The notes beneath the pieces are model-generated. The model did no database searches. It worked only from the letters and a program-made list of their open reading frames with translations, and was not told the origin of the DNA. Below, in pieces: positions 30,530-44,352 of a DNA stretch of 64,000 bases. Made by a program: the position numbers and the translations under genes. This DNA is from Perognathus longimembris pacificus (lineage: Eukaryota; Chordata; Mammalia; Rodentia; Heteromyidae), in NCBI RefSeq assembly GCF_023159225.1, contig NW_025958713.1, forward strand, positions 1-64,000, written 5' to 3'. Positions within the stretch are counted from its first letter, which is position 1. Each line of letters begins with the position of its first letter.

Positions 30530-33500
30530 TATTCTAGAAAAGAATAGAATGGAATAGAATATTCTCGAAGAGAATAGAATGGAGTAGAATATTATGGAAT
30601 AGAATAGAATAGAATAGAATAGAATAGAGAAGAATATTCTAGAATAGAATGGTATAGAATGGAGTAGGATATTCCAGAATAGAATAGAATAGAATAGAAT
30701 AGAATGAAGTAGGATATTCCAGAATAGAATGGAATAGAAAGGAGAAAATATACCAAAATATTCTAGAAGAGAATAGAATAGAATAGAGTAGAATGGGGTA
30801 GAATATTGAACAATATAATAGAAAGGAGCAGAATATTCCAGAATAGAATAGAATGGAATGGATTAGAATATTACAGAAGAGAATAGAATAGAATGGAGTA
30901 GAATATTATACAATACAATAGAATTGAATTGAATAGGTGTAGAATGTTCTAGAGTAGAATGGAATGGAATGGAGTGGAATGGAGTAGAATATTCTAGAAT
31001 GGAATGGAATGGAATGGAGTAGAATATTCCAGAATAGAATATAATGGAGTAGAATATTCCAGAACAGAATAGAATGGAATGGAGTAGAATATTCCACAAT
31101 AGAATAGAATGTAGTAGAATATTATAGAATAGAATAGAATAGGAGTAGAATATGCGAGAAGAGAATGGAATGGAATGGAATGGAGTAGAATATTCTAAAA
31201 TAGAATAGAATTGAATGGAGTAGAATATTCTAGAATACAGTAGGAGTAAAACATTCTAGAAGAGAATGGAATGGAATGGAATGGAATCGAGTAAAATATT
31301 CTAGAATACAATAGAATGGAGTAGAATATTCTAGAATAGAATAGAATGGAGTAGAATATTCTAGAATACAATAGAATGGAGTAGAATATTGTAGAATAGA
31401 ATAATATAGAAGTAGAATATTCTAGAAAAGAATGGAATGGAATGGAGTAGAATATTCTAGAATAGAATACAATGGAATGGAATGGAATGGAGTAGAATAT
31501 TCTAGAATAGAATAGAATCGAGTAGAATATTCTAGAATAGAATAGAATGGAGTAGAATATTCTAGAATAGAATAGAATAGATTAGAATGGAGTAGAATAT
31601 TCTAGAATAGAATGGAATAGAATAGGATAGGAGTCCAATATTCTAGAATAGAATAGAATGGAGTAGAATATTCTAGAATAGATTAGAATAGAATAGAAAG
31701 GGGTAGAATATTCTAGAATAGAATAGAATATAATGGAATGGAATGGCGTAGAATATTCTGAATAGAAAGGATTGGAGTAGAATATTCTGGAATAGATTAG
31801 AATATAACATAAAGGAGTAGAATATTCTAGAATAGAATAGAATGGAATGGAATGGTATGCAATGGAATGCAGTAGAATATTCTAGAATAGAATAGAATGG
31901 ATTAGAATATTCTAGAATAGAATAGAATGGAGTAGAATAGAGTGGAATATTCTAGAATAGAATAGAATAGAATGGAGCAGAATATTCTAGAATGGAATGG
32001 AATGGAATGGAGTAGGATATTCTAGAATAGAATGGAATAGAATAAAATGGAGTAGAATATTCTAGAATAGAATGGAATAGAATGGAGTAGAATATTCCAG
32101 AATGTTCTAGAATAGAATGGTATAGAATGGAGTAGAATGGAATAGAATATGGTATAATAGAATAGAATGGAGTAGAATATTCCAGAACAGAATAGAATGG
32201 AATGGAGTAGAATATTCCAGATTAGAATAGAATGTAATAGAATATTATAGAATAGAATAGAATTGAATAGAATAGAATAGGAATAGAATATTCTAGAATA
32301 GACTGGAATAGAAGAGCATAGGAGTACAATATTCTAGAATAGAATACAATGGAGTTGAATATTCTAGAATAGATTAGAATAGAATAGAATGGAGTAGAAT
32401 ATTCTAGAATAGAATAGAATAGAATGGAATGGAATGGAATAGAATATTCTGGAATAGAAATGATTGGAGTAGAATATCTACAATAGATTAGAATATAACA
32501 GAAAGGAGTAGAATATTCTAGAATAGCATAGAATGGAATGAAATGCAATGCAATGGAGTGGAGTAGAATATTCTAGAATAGAATAGAATGATTAGAATAT
32601 TCTAGAATAGAATAGAATGGAGTAGTGGATTAGAATATTCTAAAATAGAATAGAATGTAGTAGAATAGAGTAGAATATTCTAGAATAGAATAGAATAGAA
32701 TAGAATGGAGTAGAATTTTCTAGAATGGAATGGAATAGAATGGAGTAGGATATTCTAGAATAGAATGGAATAAAATAGAATGGTGTAGATTATTCTAGAA
32801 TAGAATGGAAAGAATCCAGTAGAATATTCCAGAATGTTCTGGAATAGAATGTTATAGAATAGAGTAGAATGGAGTACAATATTGTAGAATAGAATAGAAT
32901 GGAGTAGAATATTCCAGAACAGAATAGAATGGAATGGAGTAGAATATTCCAGAATAGAATAGAATACAATGTAGTAGAATATAATATAATAGAATAGAAT
33001 AGAAGTAGAATATTCTAGAATAGAATGGAATGGAATGGAGTAGAATATTCTAGAAGAGAATAGAATTGAATGGAGTAAAATATTCTAGAATAGAATAGAA
33101 AAGACTAGGAGGAGAATATTCTAGAATAGAATGGAATGGAATGGAATGGAATGGAGTAGAATATTCTAGAAAATAATAGAATGGAATGGAATGGAATGGA
33201 GTAGAATATTCTAGAATAGAATAGTATTGAATGGAGTAGAATATTATAGAATACAATAGAATAAAATAGGAGTAGAATATTCTAGAATAGAATGGAATGG
33301 AACGGAAAGTAATCGAGTAGAATATTCTAGAATAGAATAGAATGGGAGTAGAATATTCCAGACTGGAAAAGAATGGAATGGAGTAGAATATTCTAGAATA
33401 GAATAGAATGGAGTAGAATATTCTAGAATAGAATAGAATAGAATAGGAGTAGAATATTCTAGAATAGAATGGAATGGAATGGAATGGAGTAGAATATTCT

Positions 33501-34040
33501 GGAATAGAATAGAATGCAGTAGAATATTCTAGAATAGAATAGAATGGAGTAGAATACTCTACAATAGAATACAATAGAATGGAATGGAATGGAATGGAGT
33601 AGGGATATTGTAAAATAGAAGAGAAGCAAATAGAATATAATAGAATAGCTTGGAATGGAGTAGAATATTCTGGAATCGAATCGAATAGAGTAGAATGGAG
33701 TAGAATATTCTAGAGTAGAATAGAATGGAGTAGAATATTCTAGAATAGAATAAAATAGAATATAATGGAGTATAATATTCTAGATTAGAATACTATAAAA
33801 TGGAATCGAATACAGTAGAATATTCTAGAATAGAATAGATTGGAGTAGAATATTCTAGAATAGAATAAAATAGAATATAATGGAGTATAATATTCTAGAT
33901 TAGAATACTATAAAATGGAATCGAATACAGTAGAATATTCTAGAATAGAATGTATTTTAGTAGAATATTCTAGAATAGAATGGAATGTAATGTAATGGAA
34001 TGGAGTAGAATATTCTAGAATAGAATAGAATGGAATGGAA
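30530..34040 (+). repeat. Higher-order repeat, copy 1 (3.51 kb)
   Basis: Private variants recur 3511-3521 bp downstream: GAATATTGAACAATATAATA at 30801 and 34312, AATGGTATGCAATGGAATGC at 31851 and 35371, AGTAGTGGATTAG at 32621 and 36142. Confidence 0.85.
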
Positions 34041-37000
34041 TGGAGTAGATTATTCTAGAAAAGAATAGAATGGAATAGAATATTCTCGAAGAGAATAGAA
34101 TGGAGTAGAATATTATGGAATAGTATAGAATAGAATAGAATAGAGAAGAATATTCTAGAATAGAATGGTATAGAATGGAGTAGGATATTCCAGAATAGAA
34201 TAGAATAGAATAGAATGAAGTAGGATATTCCAGAATAGAATGAATAGAAAGGAGTAAAATATTCCAAAATATTCTAGAAGAGAATAGAATAGAATAGAGT
34301 AGAATGGGGTAGAATATTGAACAATATAATAGAAAGGAGCAGAATATTCCAGAATAGAATAGAATGGAATGGATTAGAATACTACAGAAGAGGATAGAAT
34401 AGAATGGAGTAGAATATTATACAATACAATAGAATTGAATTGAATAGGGGTAGAATGTTCTAGAGTAGAATGGAATGGAATGGAGTGGAATGGAGTAGAA
34501 TATTCTAGAATGGAATGGAATGGAATGGAGTAGAATATTCCAGAATAGAATATAATGGAGTAGAATATTCCAGAACAGAATAGAATGGAATGGAGTAGAA
34601 TATTCCACAATAGAATAGAATGTAGTAGAATATTATAGAATAGAATAGAATAGAATAGAATAGGAGTAGAATATGCGAGAAGAGAATGGAATGGAATGGA
34701 ATGGAATAGAATATTCTAAAATAGAATAGAATTGAATGGAGTAGAATATTCTAGAATAGAGTAGGAGTAAAACATTCTAGAAGAGAATGGAATGGAATGG
34801 AATGGAATCGAGTAAAATATTCTAGAATACAATAGAATGGAGTAGAATATTCTAGAATAGAATAGAATGGAGTAGAATATTCTAGAATACAATAGAATGG
34901 AGTGGAATATTGTAGAATAGAATAATATAGAAGTAGAATATTCTAGAAAAGAATGGAATGGAATGGAGTAGAATATTCTAGAATAGAATACAATGGAATG
35001 GAATGGAATGGAGTAGAATATTCTAGTAGAATAGAAATCGAGTAGAATATTCTAGAATAGAATAGAATGGAGTAGAATATTCTAGAATAGAATAGAATAG
35101 ATTAGAATGGAGTAGAATATTCTAGAATAGAATGAATAGAATAGGATAGGAGTCCAATATTCTAGAATAGAATAGAATGGAGTAGAATATACTAGAATAG
35201 ATAAGAATAGAATAGAATGGGGTAGAATATTCTAGAATAGAATAGAATATAATGGAATGGAATGGCGTAGAATATTCTGGAATAGAAAGGATTGGAGTAG
35301 AATATTCTGGAATAGATTAGAATATAACATAAAGGAGTAGAATATTCTAGAATAGAATAGAATGGAATGGAATGGTATGCAATGGAATGCAGTAGAATAT
35401 TCTAGAATAGAATAGAATGGATTAGAATATTCTAGAATAGAATAGAATGGAGTAGAATAGAGTGGAATATCCTAGAATAGAATAGAATAGAATGGAGCAG
35501 AATATTCTAGAATGGAATGGAATGGAATGGAGTAGGATATTCTAGAATAGAATGGAATAGAATAAAATGGAGTAGAATATTCTAGAATAAAATGGAATAG
35601 AATGGAGTAGAATATTCCAGAATGTTCTAGAATAGAATGGTAAAGAATGGAGTAGAATGGAATAGAATATGGTATAATAGAATAGAATGAAGTAGAATAT
35701 TCCAGAACAGAATAGAATGGAATGGAGTAGAATATTCCAGATTAGGATAGAATGTAATAGAATATTATAGAATAGAATAGAATTGAATAGAATAGAATAG
35801 GAATAGAATATTCTAGAATAGACTGGAATAGAAGAGCATAGGAGTACAATATTCTAGAATAGAATACAATGGAGTTGAATATTCTAGAATAGATTAGAAT
35901 AGAATAGAATGGAGTAGAATATTCTAGAATAGAATAGAATAGAATGGAATGGAATGGAATAGAATATTCTGGAATAGAAAGGATTGGAGTAGAATATTCT
36001 ACAATAGATTAGAATATAACAGAAAGGAGTAGAATATTCTAGAATAGCATAGAATGGAATGAAATGCAATGCAATGGAGTGGAGTAGAATATTCTAGAAT
36101 AGAATAGAATGATTAGAATATTCTAGAATAGAATAGAATGGAGTAGTGGATTAGAATATTCTAAAATAGAATAGAATGTAGTAGAATAGAGTAGAATATT
36201 CTAGACTAGAATAGAATAGAATAGAATAGAATGGAGTAGAATTTTCTAGAATGGAATGGAATAGAATGGAGTAGGATATTCTAGAATAGAATGGAATAAA
36301 ATAGAATGGTGTAGATTATTCTAGAATAGAATGGAAAGAATCCAGTAGAATATTCCAGAATGTTCTGGAATAGAATGTTATAGAATAGAGTAGAATGGAG
36401 TACAATATTGTAGAATAGAATAGAATGGAGTAGAATATTCCAGAACAGAATAGAATGGAATGGAGTAGAATATTCCAGAATAGAATAGAATACAATGTAG
36501 TAGAATATAATATAATAGAATAGAATAGAAGTAGAATATTCTAGAATAGAATGGAATGGAATGGAGTAGAATATTCTAGAAGAGAATAGAATTGAATGGA
36601 GTAGAATATTCTAGAATAGAATAGAAAAGACTAGGAGGAGAATATTCTAGAATAAAATGGAATGGAATGGAATGGAATGGAGGTAGAATATTCTAGAATA
36701 GAATAGTATTGAATGGAGTAGAATATTATAGAATACAATAGAATAAAATAGGAGTAGAATATTCTAGAATAGAATGGAATGGAACGGAAATTAATCGAGT
36801 AGAATATTCTAGAATAGAATAGAATGGAGTAGAATATTCCAGACTGGAAAAGAATGGAATGGAGTAGAATATTCTAGAATAGAATAGAATGGAGTAGAAT
36901 ATTCTAGAATAGAATAGAATAGAATAGGAGTAGAATATTCTAGAATAGAATGGAATGGAATGGAATGGAGTAGAATATTCTGGAATAGAATAGAATGCAG

Positions 37001-37520
37001 TAGAATATTCTAGAATAGAATAGAATGGAGTAGAATACTCTACAATAGAATACAATAGAATGGAATGGAATGGAATGGAGTAGGATATTGTAAAATAGAA
37101 GAGAAGCAAATAGAATATAATAGAATAGCTTGGAATGGAGTAGAATATTCTGGAATCGAATCGAATAGAGTAGAATGGAGTAGAATATTCTAGAGTAGAA
37201 TAGAATGGAGTAGAATATTCTAGAATAGAATAAAATAGAATATAATAGAGTATAATATTCTAGATTAGAATACTATAAAATGGAATCGAATACAGTAGAA
37301 TATTCTAGAATAGAATAGATTGGAGTAGAATATTCTAGAATAGAATAAAATAGAATATAATGGAGTATAATATTCTAGATTAGAATACTATAAAATGGAA
37401 TCGAATACAGTAGAATATTCTAGAATAGAATGTATTTTAGTAGAATATTCTAGAATAGAATGGAATGTAATGTAATGGAATGGAGTAGAATATTCTAGAA
37501 TAGAATAGAATGGAATGGAA
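34041..37520 (+). repeat. Higher-order repeat, copy 2 (3.5 kb)
   Basis: Near-identical to 30530-34040, with a few indels (for example one block around 33160-33210 in copy 1 is absent near 36680). Immediately adjacent and in the same orientation, so a tandem duplication. Confidence 0.85.
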
Positions 37521-38159
37521 TGGAATGGAGTAGAATATTCTAGTATAGAATACAATGGAGTAGAATATTCTAGAAGCAAATAGAATGGAGTAGAATGTTC
37601 TGGAATATAATAGAATATAATAGAATAGAATGGAGTAGAATATTCTAGAATGGAATGTTATAGAATGGAGTAGAATATTCTAGAATAGATTAGAATACAA
37701 TAAAATGGAGTACAATATTCTAGAATAGTATAGACTATAATGGAATGGAATTGAGTAGAATATTTTGGAATAGAATGGATTGGCGAGGAATATTCTAGAA
37801 TAGAATAAAATGGAGCAGAATATTGTAGTATAGAATAGAATAAAATGGAAAGGAATGGGGTAGATTATTCTAGAATAGAATAGAATGGAGTAGAATATTC
37901 TAGAATAGAATAGAATGGAGTAGAATTGAGTAGAATAGAATAGAATGGTGTAGAATACTCTAGAATGGAATGGAATAGAATGGAGTAGGACATTCTAGAA
38001 TATAATGGAAAGAATAGAATGGAGTAGAATATTCTAGAATGGATTGGAATGGAGTAGAATATTTCAGAATATAATATAATAGAATGGAATAGAATAGAAA
38101 TTAGTAGAATATTCTAGAATAGATTGGAACAGAATAGAATGTAGTAGAATATTCTAGAA

Positions 38160-39600
38160 TATAAAGGTTTGGAGTAAATATTCTAGAATAGATTAGAATA
38201 GAACAGAAAGGAGTAGAATATTCTAGAATAGAATAGAATGGAATGGAATGGTATGCAATGGAATGCAGTACAATATTCTAGAATACAATAGAATGGATTA
38301 GAATATTCTAGAATAGAGTAGAATGGAGTAGAATAGAGTGGAATATTCTAGAATAGAATAGAATGGAGCAGAATATTCTAGAATGGAATGGAATGGAATG
38401 GAGTAGGATATTCTAGAATAGAATGGAATAGAATAAAATGGAGTAGAATATTCTAGAATAGAATGGAATAGAATGGAGTAGAATATTCCAGAATGTTCTA
38501 GAATAGAATGGTATAGAATGGAGTAGAATGGAATAGAATACGGTATAATAGAATAGAATGGAGTAGAATATTCCAGAACAGAATAGAATGGAATGGAGTA
38601 GAATATGCCAGAATAGAATAGAATGTAATAGAATATTATAGAATAGAATAGAATTGAATAGAATAAAATAGGAATAGAATATTCTAAAATAGACAGGAAT
38701 AGAAGAGCATAGGAGTACAATATTCTAGAATACAATACAATGGATTTGAATATTCCAGAATAGATTAGAATAGAATAGAATGGAGTAGAATATTCTAGAA
38801 TAGAATAGAATGGAATGGAATGGAATGGAATGGAATAGAATATTCTGGAATAGAAAGGATTGGAGTAGAATATTCTACAATACATTAGAATATAACAGAA
38901 AGGATAGAATATTCTAGAATAGCATAGAATGGAATGAAATGCAATGCAATGGAGTGGAGTAGAATATTCTAGAATAGCATAGAATGATTAGAATATTCTA
39001 GAATAGAATAGAATGGAGTAGTGGATTAGAATATTCTAGAATAGAATAGAATGTAGTAGAATAGAGTAGAATATTCTAGAATAGAATAGAATAGAATAGA
39101 ATGGAGTAGAATTTTCTAGAATGGAATGGAATAGAATTGAGTAGGATATTCTAGAATAGAATGGAATAAAATAGAATGGTGTAGAATATTCTAGAATAGA
39201 ATGGAATAGAATCCAGTAGAATATTCCAGAATGTTCTGGAATAGAATGTTATAGAATAGAGTAGAATGGAGTAGAATATTGTAGAATAGAGTAGAATGGA
39301 GTAGAATATTCCAGAACAGAATAGAATGGAATGGAGTAGAATATTCCAGAATAGAATAGAATACAATGTAGTAGAATATAATATAATAGAATAGAATAGA
39401 AGTAGAATATTCTAGAATAGAATGGAATGGAATGGAGTAGAATATTCTAGAAGAGAATAGAATTGAATGGAGTAGAATATTCTAGAATAGAATAGAAAAG
39501 ACTAGGAGGAGAATATTCTAGAATAGAATGGAATGGAATGGAGTGGAATATTCTAGAAAATAATAGAATGGAATGGAATGGAATGGAGTAGAATATTCTA
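38160..39600 (+). repeat. Higher-order repeat, partial copy 3
   Basis: AATGGTATGCAATGGAATGC at 38247 and AGTAGTGGATTAG at 39017 are both about 2875 bp after their copy-2 equivalents. Only the middle of the unit is present and divergence is higher. Confidence 0.7.
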
Positions 39601-42376
39601 GAATAGAATAGAATGGAGTAGAATATTCTAGACAAGAATAGATTGGAGTAGAATACACTGGAATATAATAGAATAGAATAGAATAGAATGGAGTAGAATA
39701 TTCTAGAATGGAATGGTATAGAATGGAGTAGAATATTCGAGAATAGATTAGAATACAATAAAATGGAGTAGAATATTCTAGAATACAAGAGACTAGAATG
39801 GAATGGAAAGAGTAGAATCTTTTGGAATAGAATGGATTGGCCTAGAATATTCTAGAATAGAATAAAATGGAGCAGAACTTTGTAGAATAGAATAGAATAA
39901 AATGGAATGGAATGGAGTAGATTATTCTAGAATAGAATAGAATGGAGTAGAATATTCTAGAATAGAATAGAATGGCATAGAATTGAGTAGAATAGAATAG
40001 AATAGAATGGAATGGAGTAGAATATTCTAGAATGGAATGAAATAGAATGCAGTAGGACATTCTAGAATAGAATGGAAAGAAGAGAATGGAATAGAATATT
40101 CTAGAATGGAATAGAATGGAGTAGAATATTTCAGAATATAATAGAATAGAATGGAAAAGAATAGAATTTAGTAGAATATTATACAATAGAATGGAACAGA
40201 ATAGAATGGAGTAGAATATTCTAGAATAGAAAGTATTGTAGTAGAATATTCTAGAATAGATTAGAATAGAACAGAAAGGAGTAGAATTATCTAGAATAGA
40301 ATGGAATGAAATGAATGGAGTAGAATATTCTAGAATAGAATAGTATTGAATGGAGTAGAATATTCTAGAATAGAATAGAATAGGAGTAGAATATTCTAGA
40401 ATAGAATTGAATGGAACAGAAAGGAATTGAGTAGAATATTCTAGAATAGAAGAGAATGGAGTACAATATTCCAGAATAGAAAAGAATGAAATGGAGTAGA
40501 ATATTCTAGAATAGAATAGAATGCAGTAGAATATTCTAGAATAGAATAGAATAGGAGTAGAATATTCTAGAATAGAATGGAATGGAATGGAATATAATGG
40601 AATGGAGTAGAATATTCTGGAATAGAATAGAATGGAGTAGAATTTTCTAGAATAGAATAGAATGGAGTAGAATACTCTAGAATAGAATAGAATAGAATGT
40701 TATGGAATGGAATAGGATATTGTAAAATAGAAGACAAGCAAATAGAATAAAATAGAATGGAATGGAGTAGAATATTCTGGAATCGAATCGAATAGAGTAG
40801 AATGGAGTAGAATATTCTAGAATATAATAGAATGGAGTAGAATATTCCAGAATAAAATAGAATAGAATGGAGTAGAATATTCTAGAATAGAATGGAATAG
40901 AATGGAGTAGAATATTCAGAATTTTCTAGAATAGAATGGTAAAGAATGGAGTAGAATGGAGTAGAATATTGTAGAATAGAATGGAATGGAGTAGAATATT
41001 CCAGAATAGAATAGAATGTAGTAGAATATTACAGAATAGAGTAGGGTTGAATAGAATAGAATAGGAGTAGAATATTCTAGAAGAGAATGGAATGCAATGG
41101 ATTAGAATATTCTAGAATAGAATAGAATAGAATGGAGTAGATTAGAATAGAATAGAATAGAATAGGAATAGAATATTCCAGAAGAGAATGGAATGGAATG
41201 GAATAGAGTAGAATATTCTAGAATAGAATAAAATGGAGTAGAATATTCCAGAATAGAAAAGAACAGAATGGAGTAGAATATTCTATAATAGAATAGAATG
41301 TAGTAGAATATTGTAGAATAGAATAATATAGGAGTAGAATATTCTAGAATAGAATGGAATGGAATGGAATGGAATGGAATGGAATGGAGTAGAATATTCT
41401 AGAATAGAATAGAATGGAGTAGAATATTCTTGAAGAAAATAGAATGGAATAGAATATTCACGAATGGAACAGAATTGAGTAGAATATTTCATAATATAAT
41501 AGAATAGAATGGAAAAGAATAGAATATTATAGAATAGAATGGAACAGAATAGAATGGTGTAGAATATTCTAGAATAGAAAGGATTGGAGTAGAATATTCT
41601 AGAATAGATTAGAATAGAACAGAAAGGAGTAGAATATTGTAGAAAAGAATAGAATGGATTAGAATTTCTAGAATAGAATAGAATGGAGCAGAATAGAGTG
41701 GAATATTCTAGAATAGAATAGAATAGAATGGAGTAGAATATTCTAGAATGGAATGGAATAGAATGGAGTAGGATATTCTAGAATAGAATGGAATAGAATA
41801 GAATGGTGTAGAATATTCTAGAATAGAATGGAATAAAATGGAGTAGAATATTCCAGAATGTTCTGGAATAGAATGATATAGAATAGAGTAGAGTGGAGTA
41901 GAATATTGTAGAATAGAATAGAATAGAGTAGAATATTCCAGAACAGAATAGAATGGAATGGAGTAGAATATTCCTGAATAGAATAGAATAGAATGTAGTA
42001 GAATATTATAGAATAGAATAGAATAGGAGTAGAATATTTTAGGATAGAATGGAATGGAATGGAATGGAGTAGAATATTCTAGAAGAGAATAGAATTGAAT
42101 GGAGTAGAATATTCTAGAATAGAATAGAAAAGAATAGGAGTAGAATATTCTAGAATAGAATAGAATGGAGTAGAATATTCTAGAATAGAATAGAATAGAA
42201 TAGATTGGAGTAGAATATTCTAGAATAGAATAGAATGGAGTAGAATATTTTAGAATATTCTAGAATAGAATGGAATGGAATGCAGTAGGATATTATAGAA
42301 TAGAAGAGAATCAAATAGAATAGAATAGAATAGAATAGAATAGAATAGAATAGAATAGAATAGAATGGAATAGAAT

Positions 42377-42564
42377 ATGTGGCCCTAGCAGTAGAGCAGT
42401 CGCCTTTCATGCCCACAGCCCTAAGTTCGATACCCATGTCTGGGAAGTAATGGTACTTCATTCTCTGTGTTGTGGAGAACCAACATGGTTGCCTTGGAAT
42501 GATGCCATAGAGGCTCAAACCACCAGGAGCACAGGAAGGGAGGAATGCTGGCATTTCCTTTCTT
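42377..42564 (+). mobile_element. tRNA-like SINE at the satellite boundary
   Basis: GTGGCCCTAGCAGTAGAGCA and AAGTTCGATACCCATGTC: both Pol III boxes are diverged. The body contains CTCAAACCACCAGGAGCACA. The pentamer satellite stops within a few bases of its 5' end (ATAGAATATGTGGCC). Confidence 0.75.
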
Positions 42565-42763
42565 TTTTCTCTGTTTACCAGTCCTGGGGCTTGAACTCGG
42601 GGCCTGAGCAGAGTCCGTGGCTTCTTTTAGGTCAAGGCTAGCACTCTACCACTGAGCCACAGCTCCACTCCCTTCATTTTCTGTGCATGTCGGGCTGGGG
42701 TTGCGAACCCAGGGCTTCATGCATGCGAGGCCAGCACTGTACCACTGGGCCACATTCCCGGCC
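42565..42763 (-). mobile_element. Dimeric ID-like SINE
   Basis: Plus strand shows CTTGAACTCGGGGCCTGAGC and GGTTGCGAACCCAGGGC; the left B box is altered. Opposes the preceding SINE as in the other cassettes. Confidence 0.8.
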
Positions 42764-43515
42764 TCTACCATTGGGACTTTTTTTGCTTAACTTCCTGCTT
42801 GTTGCTTGGAATTCTGGGGACAGATATCTCTACTGCCATCCTGTGGGCGAGGGAGGAATTGCATAAGTTTGAAGGTAACTCCCTGGCGCCAACCAGTGGA
42901 ATTTGGTCCACATGGCATCCGGCCTGGAGAAGGGAATTGTGGGAACAGAGATCTCTACTGCCACCGTGTGGCTGAGGGAGGAATTACATGTTTGAAAGTA
43001 CCTTTGTGGCGCCACCAGTCGAATTTGTTGCGCATGACATCCTGCAGCCAATTAAATTGTGGCAACAGAGATCTCTACTGCCACCCTGTGGACAAGTAAG
43101 GGATTTTGGGAATTTGCGTAGATCTCTAGCTCCACCCAGTGGATATTTGTGTCCATGATTTCCTCCCTAGGAGGAGGAAATCAGGCATCTTGGCATTCTG
43201 GGAAATGTGAACTCTAGCGCCACCCTGTGGACTGGATGGGGATTTGCTGCTGACTGTAGGCCTCTGCCGCCCACCCAGTGGAATGTCCTGTGTATAACAC
43301 CCTGCCGGCATGTGAGAATTCTTGACCCTGTGATCTCTGGGTTCCCCCTGTGGTCGAGCGTGGGATTTCCCTGCTGTCTGTGGATCTCTGTCGTTATCGA
43401 GGGGAGTCGTGTGGGCCTCACGTCCTGCCCGCTGATGATCACTCTCAGGACCCGAAGCGTCCAAGTCCACCCTTTGGGTGAGAGAGCCATGGCCCCCAAG
43501 TCTATTCTTCAGGTA
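42764..43515 (+). repeat. 122-bp array and cassette block P, copy 3
   Basis: 42764-42944 is the 122-bp array (CCCTGGCGCCAACCAGTGG). From about 42945 it matches 10456-10978 and 14950-15524, with an extra GGAGGAGGAAATCAGGCATC near 43168. Ends at TATTCTTCAGGTATTCTTCC. Confidence 0.85.
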
Positions 43516-44168
43516 TTCTTCCTGTCTTTCTGTCTATCTATCTACCCATCTATGTAATTACCAATCTACTTTTTAATCTATCTATGTACCTATCTAATTA
43601 TCTATCTATCTATCTAACTATCTATCTAACTATGTATGTATTTGTCAATCTATTTAAATATGTATTTATCTAACTAACCATCTGTCAAACTATTATCTAT
43701 ATATCTAACTATCCAAATAACTATGTACCTATCTATCTAAATATCTATGTGTCTATTTATACAACTATATATCTAACTCTCTATCTACCTGCCTATCTAT
43801 GCATCTTCTTTCTAACTGCATATCTAAGTAGCAATCAAAGGATCTATGTATCTATCTATGTATCTATCTGTCTATCTACCTATCTATTAAACTATCTATC
43901 CAAGTATCTATTTATCTATTTACCTATCTGACTATCTATCTAATTATCTATCAAAATATCTATGTATCTCTGTATATAACTATGTATCTATGTATCTATC
44001 TGTCCATCTAACTAATTATTTATATAAGTATCTACATATCTTACTATTTCTTCATCTAACTATTTATCTATTTATCCATGTAACTATGTGCCTGTCTAAA
44101 TAACATCTATCTACCTATGTACCTATCTATCTAGCTATCTAACAATCTATGTAACTATCTTACTATGA
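43516..44168. repeat. (TATC)n microsatellite, cassette copy 3
   Basis: Same variant order as the tracts at 10979 and 15525, 28 kb away, and bordered by the same cassette sequence on both sides. Confidence 0.95.
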
Positions 44169-44352
44169 TATCTGTTTCCATTATTCCAAACGTCTGGCAG
44201 GATTTCATGCACACAAAATTCCACTGGGGGGCAGCAGAGAGCTATAGAAAGCAGTCAATTCCCCTCATGGCCACACGGTGGCAGTAGAGATCTCTGCTCC
44301 CAGAATACCAGCCTCCAAGCAGGAAGTTAAGCCCAGGAAACCCTGCTGAAAA
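44169..44352 (-). repeat. 122-bp array segment after the third microsatellite
   Basis: Parallels 11621-11796 and 16181-16358. First core is CCACTGGGGGGCAGCAGAG, the CTCF-like core with GGGG in place of GGGT. Confidence 0.8.

Larger units (their letters stand above)
29198..42376 (+). repeat. Pentamer satellite (GAATA/GAATG)n with GAATATTCTAGAA elements
   Basis: Thirteen kilobases made of AGAAT, GGAAT and GGAGT pentamers interrupted every 40-60 bp by one inverted pentamer (ATTCT or ATTCC). This gives AGAATATTCTAGAAT, a perfect nGAAn-nTTCn-nGAAn heat-shock element; the first is at 29213-29225. GGAATGGAATGGAATGG stretches are the same pentamer as human satellites II and III. Minus-strand frames (IFYSIL, EYSTPFHS) are satellite translations. 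Near-identical blocks about 3.5 kb apart show recent higher-order duplication. Confidence 0.95.

Noticed and set aside
29415..42554. Minus-strand frames reading IFYSIPFHSILEYSTPF
   Set aside because: Direct translation of the pentamer satellite; frames break wherever the pentamer phase shifts.
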